From Pseudomonas denitrificans (nom. rej.) (lineage in GTDB: Bacteria > Pseudomonadota > Gammaproteobacteria > Pseudomonadales > Pseudomonadaceae), in contig NZ_CP043626.1 of the NCBI RefSeq assembly GCF_008807415.1, positions 6,672,501 through 6,736,500 of the forward strand: a DNA stretch of 64,000 bases. The letters are read 5' to 3'. A program made the translations under genes and the position numbers. The notes below the pieces were generated by a model. The model was given only the letters and a program-made list of their open reading frames with translations. It made no database searches and was not told where the DNA came from. Below are positions 63,567-64,000 of this stretch, in pieces. Position 1 is the first letter of the stretch. Each line of letters opens with the position of its first letter.

Positions 63567-64000
63567 GGGCTGCGATGCCAGGTTCGCTCTCGGGCCCGTC
63601 CGCTTGTAGTGCATCGGCCAACGTCGCGAAGGCGGACTGGAGCAGTCGGTCATCCTGCGTTGTGTTGCTGATGCTCGCTCGCACAAATTGCGGGACTGCA
63701 GCACGTCCAACGGCGAACGCCTCTGCCGTGGCAATCAGCAGATTCTTCAGCCTCAGATCGCGCTCGATATCCGATGCTCGCCAGGGCTCGGGGACTTCGA
63801 TCCAGAAGTGTGGGCACTGAGGATGCGTCCGGTAGTTCAGCCTGGCGAGCGTTCCTTCTACCAGCTCCTTGCGACGTCTGATCTCGATGACTTGCTGTTG
63901 TCGCAGCTCCCTGGCCGTACCGTTTTCGATCCACTGTGTCGCCAATTCGAAGGCCAGGGGTGTTGCCATCCAGCATGAGGCGCGGATGGCCGAGGCGATC
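63559..64000 (-). CDS. MocR-type PLP-dependent regulator (GntR/aminotransferase), C-terminal part
   Basis: The frame is open to the right edge, so only about 146 C-terminal residues of a MocR/PdxR protein are present. The sequence IASAIRASCWMATPLAFELA and TQWIENGTARELRQQQVIE is the C-terminal aminotransferase-fold segment of this family. The HTH and the PLP-binding lysine are outside the window, so the regulated pathway cannot be inferred. The stop codon is within a REP-like repeat arm. Confidence 0.82.
   Translation of the reverse strand, partial: IASAIRASCWMATPLAFELATQWIENGTARELRQQQVIEIRRRKELVEGTLARLNYRTHPQCPHFWIEVPEPWRASDIERDLRLKNLLIATAEAFAVGRAAVPQFVRASISNTTQDDRLLQSAFATLADALQADGPESEPGIAAQL

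Noticed and set aside
1..64000. CRISPR arrays, insertion sequences, prophage or tRNA genes
   Set aside because: No repeat-spacer pattern, transposase, integrase or cloverleaf was recognised; only short REP-type repeats were found.

Overview
The window is 64 kb of GC-rich chromosomal DNA from a Pseudomonas. The tad/ppr block resembles the P. aeruginosa group in gene order (tadA-tadB-tadC-tadD-DUF3613-tadG, then pprB, fppA, a TadE-like pseudopilin, pprA and a Pit phosphate transporter). The recC-recB-recD order, the OprD porin and the REP-type repeats also point to this genus. Gene families and order were recognised by eye; the species cannot be fixed from the sequence alone.

Layout. 1-12.2 kb: Flp/Tad pilus assembly genes, their PprA-PprB two-component system, the FppA prepilin peptidase and a Pit transporter. 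12.4-23.1 kb: mixed housekeeping genes, comprising a frameshifted sigma54 activator, a PsiF-repeat protein, two overlapping microprotein ORFs, an RluA-type pseudouridine synthase, a divergent RcnR/DmeR-type sensor with a CDF cobalt/nickel exporter, an MFS transporter, a GST beside a LysR regulator, a PPK2 and a VirK/YbjX (DUF535) protein. 23.2-32.4 kb: recC, recB and recD with overlapping stops and starts. 32.6-40.8 kb: a four-gene phosphorelay (hybrid kinase, REC-EAL phosphodiesterase, hybrid kinase with HPt, NarL-type regulator) like the PvrSR/RcsCB and Roc systems. 40.9-46.9 kb: a convergent five-gene chaperone-usher (Cup) fimbrial operon that is the likely target of the phosphorelay. 47.2-51.1 kb: an ECF42-type sigma factor module (DGPF/YCII protein, SRPBCC protein, CPLC microprotein, DUF899 protein, NTF2-like protein, sigma factor). 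51.1-59.5 kb: chromate transporter, SDR, acyltransferase, class-I amidotransferase, PAS-GGDEF cyclase and an OprD porin. 59.9-64 kb: a RidA protein, a RiPP operon, an Ohr/OsmC protein and the 3' end of a MocR regulator.

The most interesting system lies at 60.7-62.9 kb. It encodes a secreted peptide with six EGKCG motifs in three pairs, fused to a C-terminal pair of canonical EF-hands. It is followed by an MNIO (DUF692) maturase and its DUF2063 partner, and then closely by an Ohr-type peroxidase. This is the architecture of the copper-binding HvfABC/bufferin RiPPs, with an added predicted calcium-binding domain.

Three genes (tadG, the sigma54 activator and recC) are each broken by an apparent one-base loss in a short G or C run. 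Because all three lesions are of the same kind and recC is also hit, base-calling error is at least as likely as real mutation.
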